Assembly: GCA_024529925.1 (NCBI GenBank)
Contig: JAFEUB010001421.1
Span: 496,001 to 560,000 of the forward strand
Direction: 5' to 3'
Source of the DNA: Ophthalmolycus amberensis
Lineage: Eukaryota > Chordata > Actinopteri > Perciformes > Zoarcidae
DNA length: 64,000 bases
Shown here: positions 1-13,522 of the stretch, piece after piece
Layout: each line of letters starts with the position of its first letter
Position numbering within the stretch: the stretch's first letter is position 1
Translations under genes and position numbers: made by a program
The notes under the pieces: model-generated
What the model saw: the letters and a program-made list of their open reading frames with translations, nothing else
Told to the model about the DNA's origin: nothing
Database searches by the model: none

Positions 1-2640
1 ACTTAATCGGACGACAACACAAACTACTCGTTCCTCCTCTTCAGCGCTGAGACACAGCGCTGCACCGAGGCGGAGATGAAAAATACCAACCTCCGTAACC
101 CCTATCCACATTCCCTATGCAGATGAGGGGGAGAGAAGAACAACAACACTTTCCCTCACCACCTCGTGTGTTTGCAGTATTCTTTTCATTGCTTATGCAT
201 GAAACCCCAAATAAAAGGAATATTTCGGAGGTCTTCTATGACGGTAGTTAGTACTATTACGGAACATGCTGAGTTGGAGCAAAACAACATTAAATAATTG
301 ATCACCGCTAAAAGATGTACCCATGGCTCTGCATTATTCAAATAGATTCTTATTGCTGTCTCTACTTTCCAGGAAGTGGGTTGTGAAATAGGTGCCACAG
401 GAAACGACTGAGAGCAAAATCTGGAGAACAAATTGAGGCGTTCGATTTTTCGACAAGAGGGCAGGTCTCAGAGCAGCTCATGGGCTGTGTGCAGTTGAAT
501 GGCTGCATCTATTACCCCTATTCCTTGTCAGTGCCTTTCAGCAATGCATTTTGGGAAATACGGAGAGAAAGAAAAGCTGTCAGGCTGCTGCTTGTCTACA
601 ACATCATCCGAGGCATGTGCACTTCTGTTATGGTCGATTTACAACGACCGTCAGCTGGTTCTAGCTGACTGAAAGTGCAGAGGGAGGTCAGCGGTTTGAC
701 GTCAGATTTGTCTCCGTCTCTTTTTTCACCCTAAGGACGTCAGAACAGTGTGAGGGACGCCATGTTTTTTGCCAGCAACATTTTCAAGTCTTTTTTGTCT
801 GTGGAAGGAAGGCAGCAGATGAAGCACTGCCTGATATGGGTGAAATTGTAATCACTAGGACCCGGACACAAACTGATACATTTCCATTTAGCAATGCTTT
901 AATGCTAGCGGTACCAGCTAATAACCTCTGACCACATACTGGATATTTAATGAAGTTGGCCTTATGTACTATTAACTAAAAAGAACACACATGTTTTGGC
1001 ACAATGCCACTTGAGTAACTTTATTTTAAATCAACACAATGACATGTTGTTAATTAATATATCTGGGACACTATGTTGCCCTGCTGTTTATTTCGATCTC
1101 TATATTTAGTCGTTGAGGAATGCTAATTAATATTCTTACGAGAATCTGTATTGTAATTGCTTCTTCAGCAACTTTTGTCATTAATTGTTCTCTCTAGCCT
1201 TTTGCAAATATTTGTAGACATAGATGGTAATAATAATGGTCCAAAATAATGTGAAACTGCAAATTTTAATTAAAAAACGAATAAACACGCAAACAGCGTT
1301 TTTGAACCCCCCCCCCCCCCCCCCCCCGACCAAATACGTGCACCAAAGTCTTCCACAAACTTAGGGTAAATACTGTAATAGTTTTGGTGAACTGTTATGA
1401 AAAGAGATGATGATGAAGAAGAGACGGGGCTGAAGATGAAGGAAAGAGGAGCAAACTGCCCACTGAAGTTTACTTGTAAATACGTGAATAGAAAGAACAA
1501 TTTCCCTAACCATGGCCACTATATATCTGGACTTGTCTTCAAATAACAATGCATAGATTTGGTTTGTATGATTACGATTGTACTTTATTTATTTATATTC
1601 ATCCCTAATCTCTGCCATGCAATGAAACAAGTAAAAAGACCAATGTAATACAAAAACTATTAGATATGAGGGGGTGAGGGGAGGCAGATTTGTTCACCCC
1701 TCCTATTGTTGACTCCATGGCGACGACCTTGTATCTGAGAAGTAGTAAAAATGTTGTTACTGAATGAATCTGGAAAATGCTCTCACATCCTAATCCATTG
1801 GTTTCCCTACAATATCCGCTCAGAGCGACTTAAGCATGAATAAACATGTATATGGTTCTGTTAAGGCACTCGCAGCAGGTTCCCAGAGGTCCACAGTGAC
1901 TTGAAGCATGAGACACAACCTGTTCACTTTATTGACATTTAACCGCCTTATCCTCAAAGGCAGCACTTACGTCTTCTTTCAAATCGTATTTGCTGATACA
2001 AATCTGTAGAATACAAACATAACTTGTAGGAGAAAGGGTTGGCACATTGCATACAGTACTGCTTCAATAAGGAGGAAAGAAGCAAAGCTTGAATTTACTG
2101 CCTAAAGTGACTATTTTCTTTGTTACGAAATATTTTAAAATCTTTCCCAAGGTTATTGCAGTTTGTACTTGTTTGTCTACACATGACACACTTAAGGATA
2201 GTTATTTACTAGTCTGGGGGCTGTATTTCCGTGTTAAGCATAAATGTTTCAGTTTTTCCAAGTACTCGACTCTTCCAAATGTCCTTAGCTCACATTTCAG
2301 CCATTTTGCAATAGACAGCCCAGCAACATCTTAAAGCCGCTCTTCACAGGATTAACATTCATTAGAGTCCTCAGCTCTTCAGTAGGCTACATACCAGCTG
2401 CATTTTAAACAGATTATTGCCAAAAGCTGTAGTTGCCCCCAGTTGTAACGGGGATTTATTTTCAATATTCTCCCCAATAGTTTCGGATTAGTCCCAGAGA
2501 ACCATGCTATTGCCTCTCTCCAATTATCGTCTCATTACAAACAGCTCTCCGTGACCTCTGCAGACGAACCAGATGAATCAGCTCCACTCAGGTCAGCGAG
2601 CCAGCTGGTTGCGCTCGTGTTTTAGTAATGACGACCTTCT
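1..2640. other. unassigned non-coding stretch
   Basis: No open frame here has protein-like composition, splice signals or a recognisable motif. The only distinct structure is a 21-base C run. The sequence looks mainly unique rather than repetitive. Confidence 0.5.
1307..1327. repeat. poly-C homopolymer (21 C)
   Basis: An uninterrupted run of C. Similar long C/G runs occur at 4241-4258, 12749-12764, 22197-22214, 23196-23209 and 24903-24917. Their exact lengths may be unreliable in an assembly. Confidence 0.95.
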
Positions 2641-3425
2641 TTGTCTGAGGAAAAGTCTGTGAGCTACAACAGTGTCGAGTCCTGTATGGCGGCCTCACTT
2701 AGCACACAGTCTCTTCAGAATTTTCTTCAATTAAACAAAGATAAAACAGAAGTAATTGTTTTTGGTACCAAGGACGAACAATTGAAAATCACCGCTCAGC
2801 TTCAGTCACTGATGTTAAAGCCCACAAACCAAGCCAGAAATCTAGGTGTAGTTATGGATTCAGACCTCAACCTGAACAGCCATATCAAGACAATTACAAA
2901 ATCAGCCTACTATCACCTGAAGAATATATCAAGGATTAGAGGACTTATGTCTCAACAGGATTTGGAAAAACTTGTCCACGCATTTATCTTCAGCAGACTG
3001 GACTACTGTAACGGTGTGTTTACAGGTCTCTGTAAAAAGTCCGTCAGAAAGCTGCAGCTCGAGTCCTCACTAAGACCAGGAGGGTGGACCACATCACTCC
3101 AGTTCTGAGGTCTTTGCACTGGCTTCCTGTCCAACAAAGAATTGACTTTAAAATCCTGCTGTTGGTTTACAAAGCACTGAATGGTTTAGGGCCAAAATAC
3201 ATCTCTGATCTGCTACTACCTTATGAACCATCCCGACCCCTCAGGTCGTCTGGGACCGGTCTACTTTCTGTTCCCAGAGTCAGAACTAAACATGGAGAAG
3301 CAGCGTTCAGTTTTTCTGCTCCACATATCTGGAACAAAGTCCCAGAAAGCTGCAGGTCTGCTGAGACCCTCAGCTCATTTAAATCAAGATTGAAGACCTT
3401 TCTGTTTGCTGCTGCCTTTAATTGA
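2641..3425 (+). pseudogene. LINE reverse transcriptase C-terminal remnant
   Basis: Two overlapping frames together give the end of a non-LTR retrotransposon polyprotein. The first (to about 3106) contains LNKDKTEVIVFG and SRLDYCNGVFTGL, typical of the thumb/C-terminal part of LINE reverse transcriptases. The second (from 3084) contains HITPVLRSLHWLPV and the C-terminal stretch ending TFLFAAAFN. Between LQL and RVLTKT (about 3056-3065) some codons are missing and the frame changes, so the ORF is broken. The first ~50 residues do not match the family pattern well; MAASLSTQSLQNFLQLN looks like an insertion into the usual block. No endonuclease or catalytic YxDD region is present. It is dead for autonomous retrotransposition. 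Confidence 0.85.
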
Positions 3426-3640
3426 ACCACGTTCAATTAATATATTAATCAATTTCCTGCATTTCTGCATTTTACTACTGCATTTTATTTCTTACACTGT
3501 TTTTTATTTGTTTTTGAAATCTCCTTTTCTTTTGCCTTGTGTTTTGATGCTTTTAATGGTTTTATGTGAAGCACTTTGAATTACCTTGTTGTTGAAATGT
3601 GCTATACAAATAAACTTGCCTTGCCTTGCCTTGCCTTCAT
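2641..3640 (+). mobile_element. 5'-truncated L2-type LINE with 3' tail
   Basis: The block holds the C-terminal part of a LINE reverse-transcriptase ORF, a short A/T-rich 3' UTR and a terminal array of TTGCC units (about 3616-3636). The last ~240 bp recur at 49749-49973, which supports a dispersed family. The 5' part is missing, as is usual after incomplete reverse transcription. I could not define a target-site duplication. Assignment to L2/Maui-type fish LINEs rests on the protein and tail. Confidence 0.85.
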
Positions 3641-6600
3641 GTCCGGCTTTGATTGAAGCCTTTAAACAGGCCTAATGGTAATTCACTGTTTGAGCCTTAG
3701 ATCCGATAAAAACCCTTTCACATGCCCTTCAAGAGTAAAAGTTAATTACTTCCTAAAACAGTCACGTTGGCCGCTCCTCATTTGCATAAAGTTGGGGTTT
3801 AGCCTGCTTTATGCAAATCAGGGGCGTCCAGTCAGATCCGCCCCTTTTGGAAACTCCCAGAGAACTTTTAAACCAACCGTTGTCGATCTATAATTAAGAG
3901 AGATTCAGCTACGTCATTCTCGCCCCCGAATGTTTTCAGAAACACATTTCGGTTAATTCTGTAATATTAAGAAAAAGTTTCCAAACGAGTCGCCAAGTTG
4001 GTCCGGTTTGAAATCCGCTAGCAGACAGCCCACGAGTGAAAGCATTTTTCCAATAAGGTCAATCATTTTTTACTGCATCAAATAACTAATTACAACGAAC
4101 CTTATCGGAAAATCACTTGAACATACATCGTCGTGACGAGAGCTTTGCAATGGCACTTGCATATTACCTTTTGTCAGTGTTCATGTATGCTGTCAGACTT
4201 CTATCAGCTGAGAAACATAGTTAGCTAGCACAAGGGGGGTGGGGGGGGGGGGGGGGGGTCACAGCTCAGTGTCATATTTATTACAACTCTACCGTGTTTC
4301 AAAAGTCCCCTGCGGAGGATCACTCGTGCCAATCAACCAGCAAGACAGACAACTTGAAACATGCTCAGTACTTTTATGAGGAGAAAAAAGGCCATTGACC
4401 TTCACGCCTGGTGGGGAAAAAAGCGAAGCTGGTAAAGACCATCAAAGCAGAAAAGCACGCCTGCCCGTGTGTATAAGTGAGTGTGTAGGGTTCCTGGCCA
4501 AGTCTCGGCTCAAATGGCCCCTGATTGTGTTTTAATGTGTGTCGCTATTTCATTGTCAAAAAAATCAATCCTGACCTGTCACTCAAGTGAAGAGCATGCC
4601 TGTTCCCTTTGGTGCGGCGGAATGTCAACATTTATCTTGCATTCTGCACAAAGGACATTCGATTTTAATGACAGAATTCAAACATCAATCGACAGACTGG
4701 CAACAAAAAATAAATGTGGAAAGTCTGCACTTATAGATATTTGAGTCACCGTCCGCAGCCAAATTCTGATTGAACAGAAGCACGCGGGTTGTATTTAGAA
4801 AGCTCACATAAAGTGCATCTCTCCAGATGATTATCGCACTGTTGATTTACAGCCATTCACTGAATTCATGAATCACCAGCCATCCTTTTTTTTTTATTGC
4901 ATTGCCATTTTCAAGGGTTGACAATTCAATTCCGAAGGCTGCTCGTCATCATTACAGCTTCAAAATAAAATCAGGCCGTTTGACAGCGTGCATCATCTCA
5001 CTTTAGCAGTCTGTGTAGGATGATGATGAGGCTTCATCATTGTCAATAAAGGAAAGATTCAATTTGAGCAACAAAAGACTTGTCTTTGAACCAGCTTTCA
5101 CGTACGCCATCACAAAACATGAGTAGACTAACTTAGTAGAGTAGAGTAGTGAGAGACGCAGCAGTTAAGCGTGGCAGCCGTCATGCAGGCAGTGTTCATT
5201 TGGCATTTGGTGGGACCGGGGCTGCAATTTGAAATTCGGGCAGAGAACCAAATTTGTCGAGGGATCTGTACAGGGCCTGCTAACCAAGATTTATGTTCAT
5301 CTGAATTTTGCTAAATGGGATTTAGGTACAACTTAGACAATTAAGTAGACGTTTGTGATATCAGCCTCCTATGAAGCACTTCCTCCTTTGAATATAGAGC
5401 TCCTGTCTGTTCATGATGAAGAGTGCATCAGCACTAAAATTTGTTTCCAAACATTGTTTCAGAGGCTGTTCAAGAGACATACTAGTACATGTGTACACAA
5501 TGGGCACGTACTGCCAGGAGTGGGAGGACTGTCAGTAATGACATAAAACAGCCAAACCAGTACCCTGTGCGGCCTGAGCGATAAAGCCTCTTCAAAATGC
5601 CAGATTGCTCACTGTGCCCACACTAATCCCCATCCTAGTCACTCAATATTAACTGACAGGGTGAGCCAGACTGAGGGACTGTGTCTCTGTAATCATGTGG
5701 AAAGTATTTAGCGTGCTTTGAGAATGTGTCAAGTTTCCCTTATTTTGTAAATGTGTGAAATCGTGTGTTTGTGCAGCTGAAGGGTGCTGGTAGAGTTCAC
5801 ATTCCACTGGTGTCACTCGTGTTAAAAATGGATAATCTCCGATATGCTCTTCTTGGTGTAGGGAAAGTGTTTTTGTCGCCCGAAAAAGCTGTAGATGTGA
5901 CATTTGAAACCCGACACAGTATGACTGTGTTAATGCTTCCTACCGGTGTTGCAACCTCAGGTCTCGGCTCAGCAAGCTGACCGGCAGTGCTGCACAATGA
6001 AACAAGGCTTTCATTACAATGGCGCAGCTTGCCATCCTAAAAGACTTCCCCAAGCTCACGTGTGTGTCCACGATGCTCAAACCAAAAAGGAAAAGCCATC
6101 CGCCGTGTCTAAGTGTTGTGATCAGCCTGCCATTGTTGCTGTTTGGGCTTTAGCTTCAGAGCTGACACAAATATTGTGAAATGATTTTACACATCATAGT
6201 TGCCGCAGATTAGTTACTGTGCATTGATTTTCATGGTGGTTTATATATATGATAATTACTTGGTGTATCAGGCTCAGAAAGGGAGAGTTCATTAGAGGCA
6301 TTAGAAACACGTTACCCAATTATGGCATTCTGCTTGGCTTTGCCAGTGACACACAATGGATGCACTAGCCTGTTGCCTATTTTCAAAAGCCAGAATTAGG
6401 ACCCAAATTACCCCTGTAAAATAGATAATGGGTGTATAATGAGCTTGCTGGAAAAACAACTGTGTGTGTGGGGGGACAGGACAAATCTCCAGCAGCAGAT
6501 GAGCAGAGTGACAAAACACTAAGCACCTCATGTTGAAGGGAGGTTGAATATTTGTTTTCTTTTAATTAAACACTCAACTGACAACATGGGCACAAAATGA

Positions 6601-8228
6601 AGTGATGTATGTTAAGTATGTACAAAATCACTGAATTGGATATATAACATAAACCAATCATTATGGAAGATATATGACTTCATGTTAAACAATTTGTGGT
6701 TCATCGGATTCTTTTTTGGTGTTTGTGTCCCGTGTGATTGTTGAATTATTTAAAGTAAGTTAAATGTGTAACATACTTAACTTTTGTAACAAACAGTTTA
6801 ACCACAACCACGATCTCTTCAAGTGGTTTTGTGCCCAGATTTTTAACAGATGTTTATTTTGAAAAGACGAGCAGAATTTGACATTAGCAATACTGACGCT
6901 AGCAGGGTTTAAGTAGAGTGTCATAGTTTGATGCTTAGGGCCCACTGACTAAGCTGCCCAGCAGCATTGCATAACTGTTATTGGCCCTTGTGAAAAAGGT
7001 TTTAAAATGCCTTCACCCACAACGCACGCTGAAGTGGCGGACCGCTGTGAGTTGAACTTTTGTTGGACACCCTGATCCTATTTATTCTTGTTCGCTTAAA
7101 AAGCGACACAATGGACGAGGAAAAAGGCTGATTGGTGAATTAGAAATGTAGAGTTATCTATACAATACCGCCTCATTTCGCTACAAAACCCTAAATAATG
7201 TAATTTCCAGTAAATATCACAATTTAAAATGTGTGTTCTGTTTAAGAAGAGCAAACATTGAAAGATAAGCGGTTACTGGGACACAATAGATATGGTATTA
7301 GTAACACCTGTGCTTTTCCTACTATGACAAGCCAGGGTGTCTGCCGTGATGTAGGCCTATCTGGATTGTTTCATTTAGACGTGTGTCGCCACATTAGTAT
7401 ATCCGGGCAAACAAGATTCATTTAAACATGGTTCGACAAATTACAAATCCTGATTGCTTGTTAAATGCTTGCTATCTGTGTGGAAGTATATCTCAAGTGA
7501 TTACTGCAAGTCGGTATACTGGAAAAAAAGAGATGTCTGTCATTCTGATTTAATTGCATGTTTTAATCACTTCATGTAAGCTGAGATTTGAAAAAAAACA
7601 ATTTCCCAAGGCTCTTCAGGAAGTCTCGGTTGGGTGTTAATGTAGACTGTTTGCATTGCCTCAAGTGACACTTTGTAATTAAAATACAAATAATGCCATG
7701 GTTTAAAGAGTATGTGTATTTCAAGTCTTTATCACAAATTGCACAATGCTGATGAAGATCTTCGGTGAATAGCTACTTCCAAAAAGAAGAAATCCTCTTT
7801 ATGTGCACTGCATACCATGAAATGCATTTTGTAACGGGGTAAAACAAGTGCAAAACAAAAATCTGTTTCTGTGCAGTGGATCAATTATTCGCAAGCCATG
7901 AAATCCGTGAATTAACAGCTGGATGCAGGAAGTGCTGTAGAATGAACAGTGAAACATAAGATGGATGTGTTTGCTACTGTCTGAAAATGATAATTCAACA
8001 TAAATATGAAGATACCCTGGCTACTGAAAATGATATTGTTATTTGTGCAACCACAAACAAAAAATATGAATAGCTTTACGCTGAGAAACACTCATTGTGT
8101 GTTTCATATATGCATTAAATCAACTCAGGAGAGGAGGAGGAAATAGAGGCTGTGTTTCCTTTAAAACACCCTTTACTGTAAATTCACTGACATGACAATA
8201 ATTCATTTTTTACTGTTAAAAACATATT
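3641..8228. other. unassigned, mostly unique non-coding stretch
   Basis: No coding exon is recognisable. It contains a G run at 4234-4258 (6 G, T, 18 G). A segment at about 6715-6930 resembles blocks at 12855-13160 and 35615-35890 (shared cgtgtcccgtg at one end and gtcatagtttgatg at the other), probably an old dispersed repeat. The rest may include conserved non-coding sequence, which cannot be judged from one genome. Confidence 0.45.
4234..4258. repeat. poly-G tract
   Basis: Six G, one T and then 18 G. On the complementary strand this is a long C run. It could form G-quadruplex structure and is prone to length error. Confidence 0.95.
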
Positions 8229-8930
8229 TTGGGACATCGGCTCATTTGCTTTCTTTCCATGAGTCAGACGAGCAGATCTGTCTCTCACGGCTGTCTTTCT
8301 GCTAGAGACAGGGATTGGTTAGTTTGCTCAAGAAAACTAGCCTGGCTCTGTCCAAAGCATAGGCTGTATATTAGAAGTGGATGGAGTCACTGTGACGTTC
8401 CTCATTGGTTAGGGAACTACCGTTTGAAACCTCGAGTTCAGCATTTTCATTTTTGGCAACCAGAAGTGACACGAGAGGGTGGAGCTAATCACAACCAAAT
8501 GCTGAATAAAATATTTTTAGGTGACCAGAATGTTAACTTAACAAAACATAAAATCAACATGATTTGAAAACACTCTTTTAAAGGGTTTAAGTTGTAAGAC
8601 GAAAACACAAACAACTCCCAGACCGGTCAATGCGGTGGTATTAACCTGTTAATGAGAAGGTAATCACGCCCTAAAGCAAACCCTATGAACATCATGCTGT
8701 GTTGAAGAAGACTTGAAACTAGCGATTAAGATCATAAACTCATGTTTACTGAGGTAATAAATCAAGTAAGAGATCATTTTCTCAGACTTCTATACAATCT
8801 GACTACATTTTGCCAACCAGATGAGTCGCCCCCTGATGGCCATTAAAAAGAACGCAAGTATAAGGCACTTCCACGTTGGCTTCACTTTTTGGAAACGGAA
8901 GGTTTCCCATTCGTCCAAAGTAAACTAAAT
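8229..8930 (+). repeat. composite dispersed fish repeat, copy 1
   Basis: The left part contains the stretch around ctagcctggctctgtcc that is common in fish repeats. The right part (8546-8835) is clearly homologous to 16154-16500: shared blocks include gaacatcatgctgt, aagaagacttgaaact, ataaactcatgtttactgag and gagtcgccccc. It has no convincing ORF and no clear terminal repeats, so the class is unknown (probably a non-autonomous element). Confidence 0.75.
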
Positions 8931-9504
8931 CTGAACACCAGCGTCTCTAAAGCTCACTGATTAACAAGTTATATCTTGTTTCATGTTGAAGAATTTCATT
9001 AAAGGTTTGTACCAGATCAGCTGAGAGACAAAAACACTTTAAACTTTTAAAGCCAACTTGTTCTATTTGAATTTACCTGCAAAATAAATGGTGTCTGGTC
9101 AAAAAAAGACAGATTGGGCCCATTACAGTAACAGGTACTTCAGTAAAACAGGTGCATTTTGAGATTACATCACAAAACATCTGGAGGCACAGGAGCATCA
9201 TCTGGGGATTAGCTCGAATCAGACCTGCCAACAAACACTGACACAGATAATTTATTGCCAATATGAGAAACAAAGTAGTTTGCAACATGTAGACTCGGCA
9301 CAGCGGCTCCTCTGGGCACAAACTCATATAGTTTAAGTCAATAAGTTTAAAATCCAGCAGGGATTTCCACCCGGAGCTGTTTACAAGGTTGCTCAAAGGT
9401 AAGCTAAGGAAAGAAAAGATCCGGCTATGATTGCCTGAGACCAAAACCTGTCAGGGTAGCGTCAGACTATGATTGGATTGGTTTGACTAAAGCAGCAACA
9501 ACCA
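8931..9504. other. unassigned stretch
   Basis: A 123-codon minus-strand frame lies at 9073-9444. It has no domain-like pattern and no splice or start context, so I treat it as chance. Confidence 0.4.
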
Positions 9505-9765
9505 GAGTTTCTTTTAACCTTTATTTACCCAGGCGAGTTACACAGGGAGCAATTCCTTGTTTTACAGGAACATCCTGCTCAGTCTCATAGGTACAAACCT
9601 GGAAGCTGCCCAGTATAACCATAGCTTGATCAGTTAGCCACTAAGCAGCTCCACTGGAGTGGTTGTGAGGTAAGGGCCTTGCTAAAGGGCACCTCACCTT
9701 AGCGGTAATGAGGAGGAGGCAAGCGCTGATCTTTCACCAATCCTACCAAGACTGGGGGAAACATT
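9505..9765 (+). repeat. dispersed fish repeat with acctttatttacc head
   Basis: It begins with the aacctttatttacccagg motif found at the ends of many fish interspersed repeats. Related heads occur at about 22345-22400 and, reversed, inside the hAT element at about 15990-16060. The middle (gggccttgctaaagggcacc) is also typical of these repeats. The class is not established. Confidence 0.55.
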
Positions 9766-11590
9766 TATTACAATTGGGGGTTTTGGTTTTATAGAGTGGG
9801 CCATCGGATCGTACAGGTAAACAAACAGTATTGTCAATTCAATTGGAGGTACAAGCTCAAGATTTTTTTGTTTATTGGTCAGGTTTTTGTGTTGTCGTGT
9901 TGGATTATAACTCAACTCAGTCTCATTACCATGCCGTCAACTACCGATGCTTTGTCACACCCCTCTGCGTCTGATACTGACGCACAAGGAACCCTGTAGC
10001 GTCTGAATACCACTCACCATGCTTCTAATAATTACAATGTAAAAACATCCGCGTCATTGTTAGGTGCTCAGAGCAAGCACTCTGGAAGTGTGATGTCATA
10101 CGCTACCATCCACTACAAGTCTGGCCTTGGTCTCGCCCTGCCTCGATCTAAGTTGGTCTCAGTTTGGATGGTCCTGACCACAACATCACAATGGATTGCA
10201 GCAGTAGTAAAGGGCCCCAACCCAGTGCATTAGATGGTAACGCCAAGGGTCCTGACAAAGCGTCGGCATCTGTCAAGGTTGGGAATGAGGATGGGGTTGA
10301 ACTGAGGTTGAACTTGGATTGTTTTGTTTTTTTGATCATTGCAATGCAATATATTATTTAAAATGTACCTGTATGTCCTTGTCTGTGGTATTCATACACA
10401 TTGGGGAGCCATATGAGCCTGTCTTCTGTACATCTCTGGTCTATGAACTCAGCTTTGTATTCTAATTTAGCTACTCACACTTGCTACACAATATCAGACT
10501 GGAAATTGAAGTGAAATAAAATGACAAATCAGTCGAATTGTGAGCTCCCTGGATGATTGTACTATAGGGATGTGCAATGATGTAGAACTTTGACTCCTGC
10601 CCCAGAATCCATAAAAATACAAAGTCCATTGTGGCCTAATATTGAATGAATTATGAACATCATGAACCGACTGGCCAGTATGTTTGTCAGATCCTCCCAA
10701 CTGACTGCATCAGTGGAGATTATATATCAAATTGAGTCACAGCTCAAATTCACTCCGTTGGTTTCCATGCTATGCTGTGATTGCTCACTGAATTACAGAT
10801 GAGTGTTACAGACCGACGTGTCCTTCAAAATAAGGGAAAAGAATACAAATGTAAAAAGTCTATTCTACTGCAGCAGCTATTACTTGTTGCGTTAGGGCTT
10901 ATTCAGTGAACGTCAGACCTGAAACACAAGTTTCACACAAATTAATTCTTCCCTCGTGTCTCTCTGTGACAGAATCATCTCGTTTAACCAGAGTTATTGC
11001 TCTCATTAGCAAGGACTCTCCCTTCCCCTGTTTATCTGCTCGACTGTTGACCGCAGGTTAATGAAGAATAATAAATAATAACACACTAATGATGATGCTC
11101 AGAGGGCTGAGCATGACAGCTACTTGGTCAAAGAGGGATAAAACACCCAAGGGCGACAGAGACTGGGGAACTGGAAAGGCATTACCCTCCTTTATCTTCA
11201 GGATCGTCAAGGATCCTTGAGCCAATTGGATTATTATTGCTGTTGAGTGAGTACAGCCTTGTGGATGTAAGACAAGACTGTTACCTTTCAGACTGCTGGG
11301 CAAGCGAGCACTGTTTTTTAAGGGATCATCATAAATGCATCCTTTCTCTCGCTCTTCGTCGCTCTCTCTCTCGCTGCTGCACCGACGAGCTGTTCAATGT
11401 GCTCAAGGTATCGGAAAAGGTGTTTCGGAGTTGGACCTCACATAGGACATCTGATTAAATACGCCATTGCAGATATAGTGTGGTGAAAGATTGACAATGA
11501 GTAGAAAAATAAACGTTTCCCCCAGTCTTGAGGAACAACGCATGGAATCACAACATTAACGCATGGTCATAACACAACGTTTCTGATTCC
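9766..11590. other. unassigned stretch
   Basis: No gene is recognised. The segment near 9960-10010 (gcgtctgatactgacgc) resembles one near 40905-40950, suggesting another old dispersed repeat. The 60-80-codon frames here lack support. Confidence 0.4.
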
Positions 11591-11595
11591 CGATT

Positions 11596-12047
11596 GTTAG
11601 AAAAATTCACTCGAGACTGGTGTAAAAAATCATTCATCATTGGACATTTATTCTTTGCAAAGAAGGAGACAGGGTTGATTCACATACAGAATGTACATCA
11701 AGACCGCTCGGAGATCTGTCTCCGAGTCTCTGGTATTTATACTCAGTAAACAACATGCAGTGGGCTGGCACAAGGTAACACACACACATTTCGCGTTTCA
11801 CACAGGCGTCTACGTATCTGGACACTTTAACTATTTGTTCTAGTACAAAGGTCACTTTCTCGTAAGTCATGATCGCAAATCAGGCCTGCGTAAGTATTGA
11901 CGCTTTCTACACGTTTGTTATCATTCTTATTCAGGACAAACAGCTGACGTGTTCTTTCGGCAATCAACTGCTTCTTAATAGACTTAAACATTTGCTGAAG
12001 ACCTAGTGTCAGTGAAAGTTCGCACAAGGACACAGGCCTTAAACACT
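11596..12047 (-). mobile_element. probable solo LTR
   Basis: Read on the minus strand, this ~450-bp block starts TGTTTAAGGC and ends TTCTAACA. It contains a TATA box (gagtataaatacc, at 11732-11744) followed by a polyadenylation signal (gaataaatg, at about 11645-11653). TG...CA ends, TATA box and AATAAA in this order and spacing are the layout of a retroviral-type or Ty3-type LTR. No internal gag/pol lies on either side, so it would be a solo LTR. I could not find a matching target duplication, so the exact edges are uncertain. Confidence 0.5.
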
Positions 12048-13514
12048 ACAGAGGAGATGAGCTTCTGTTAAATGTATAACATTCTTTACTTATTAAACGC
12101 ATACTAATTAGTCATTTAGATTTTTCCCAACACCGATTCATTGACTGTGTTGCCAATAGAATGGAAATGGGTGGAATGAATTGCAGAAATAACTCTTAAC
12201 TTATCTGTTCGGGCATTCAAAGTGGCCATTGACTCAGCTTTTATTAAACAATGGAGCTTTTCTTACTGCAGACACTCACATCCACAGCTGTTGCAATTGA
12301 CAGTGACTATTCAATTTATTGATAAAAGCATCTGGCCCTTCCCTGTTGCGACTCATTTTCCATTGATTGGTACACTTACTGTTTCCGGCAGACATGGACA
12401 TACAGGACAATCAGCCTGGTGTCACAGAAATACATGAAATGACTACCACCTTTTAACAGCTCATTACGTGCTGGTGGCACAAAATGTATTACATTTACAG
12501 TACGTGTTGAAACAATGGCAATGAACACAAATTAAAGGCATTCACATGAATATGCAACAATCAGTGCTAGGGACGTAGTATAAGAAGCGACAAAGACTAC
12601 TTATGGTGGGAGGAGAGGGGGGATGGGTCAAACAGGACTTTGTGTGTTCATGTTTCAACATGTTGCTCCAAACGGGTCAAATACTGACGGTTGATGAGTG
12701 CCCCCACGGCATCGGGAACTGAGGCCCCCTACATGGGCTGCAATGTAACCCCCCCCCCCCCCCCACAATATAATTGGCCAGGGAAAGCCTGTGACATTGC
12801 ATAAAGTGCGTGATAGTCTAATCATGGAGGGTTGGTGGTTGGGTCAATGTCCAGGAGATCGGTGTTTGTGTCCCGTGAGAAAGTAAAAGTAAATGTTGAC
12901 ATTGTGTCACCTGGGTCATTAGTCACCTGAGTTGTTAGTCACATGACTAGTTTGTCAACTTAACGTAAACCACGTTTTTCTCCTAAATCTAAGTGTTTTT
13001 TTTGCCTATATCTAACTTCTTTTAAAGACGCTATGCATGTAACAAGCGTATTTGACACACCATCCCAACACGTTCAACTAACCCTAGAAGGGTACATACT
13101 GCGTCGATCTCTGGCATCGACCAAGCCTTGGTATTTGACGAGTTGGGAGTAGGAATGTATTGACATATTGTCAAGATACGTTCATGATGTTTTTCCTAAA
13201 GTTAACTAAGTGGCTTAGTTTGTTTTGTTGCCTGAATGTTAAATAGTTTCTGTGGAGCACATCATTTTAACACTCTGTGAGATCACGTTGAATTACCCTG
13301 CTCCAACAACTTACTGCAAAATATATACATTGTCAATAATTCAAGGAGGTGAACCAGTAGCCTCAGTCACCCAGAAAAGAATCAGAAGGCCCATAAATAT
13401 GGCATAAGCAAGAGGAAGTTAGTTTAGTTCAAGTTTATATTTTAAAGTGTATCGTAAGACGCAAATCCAAAGCCGCATTTCCTAGCGTGGACATTTCAAA
13501 AAACTAAAAGGTTC
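12048..13514. other. unassigned stretch with old repeat traces
   Basis: It contains a 16-base C run at 12749-12764. The part at about 12855-13160 resembles 6715-6930 and 35615-35890 at its left end (gtttgtgtcccgtg). No coding exon is seen. Confidence 0.4.
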
Positions 13515-13522
13515 CTTTAGCC

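Noticed and set aside
9073..9444. 123-codon minus-strand frame
   Set aside because: No motif, no splice or promoter context; composition like surrounding non-coding DNA.
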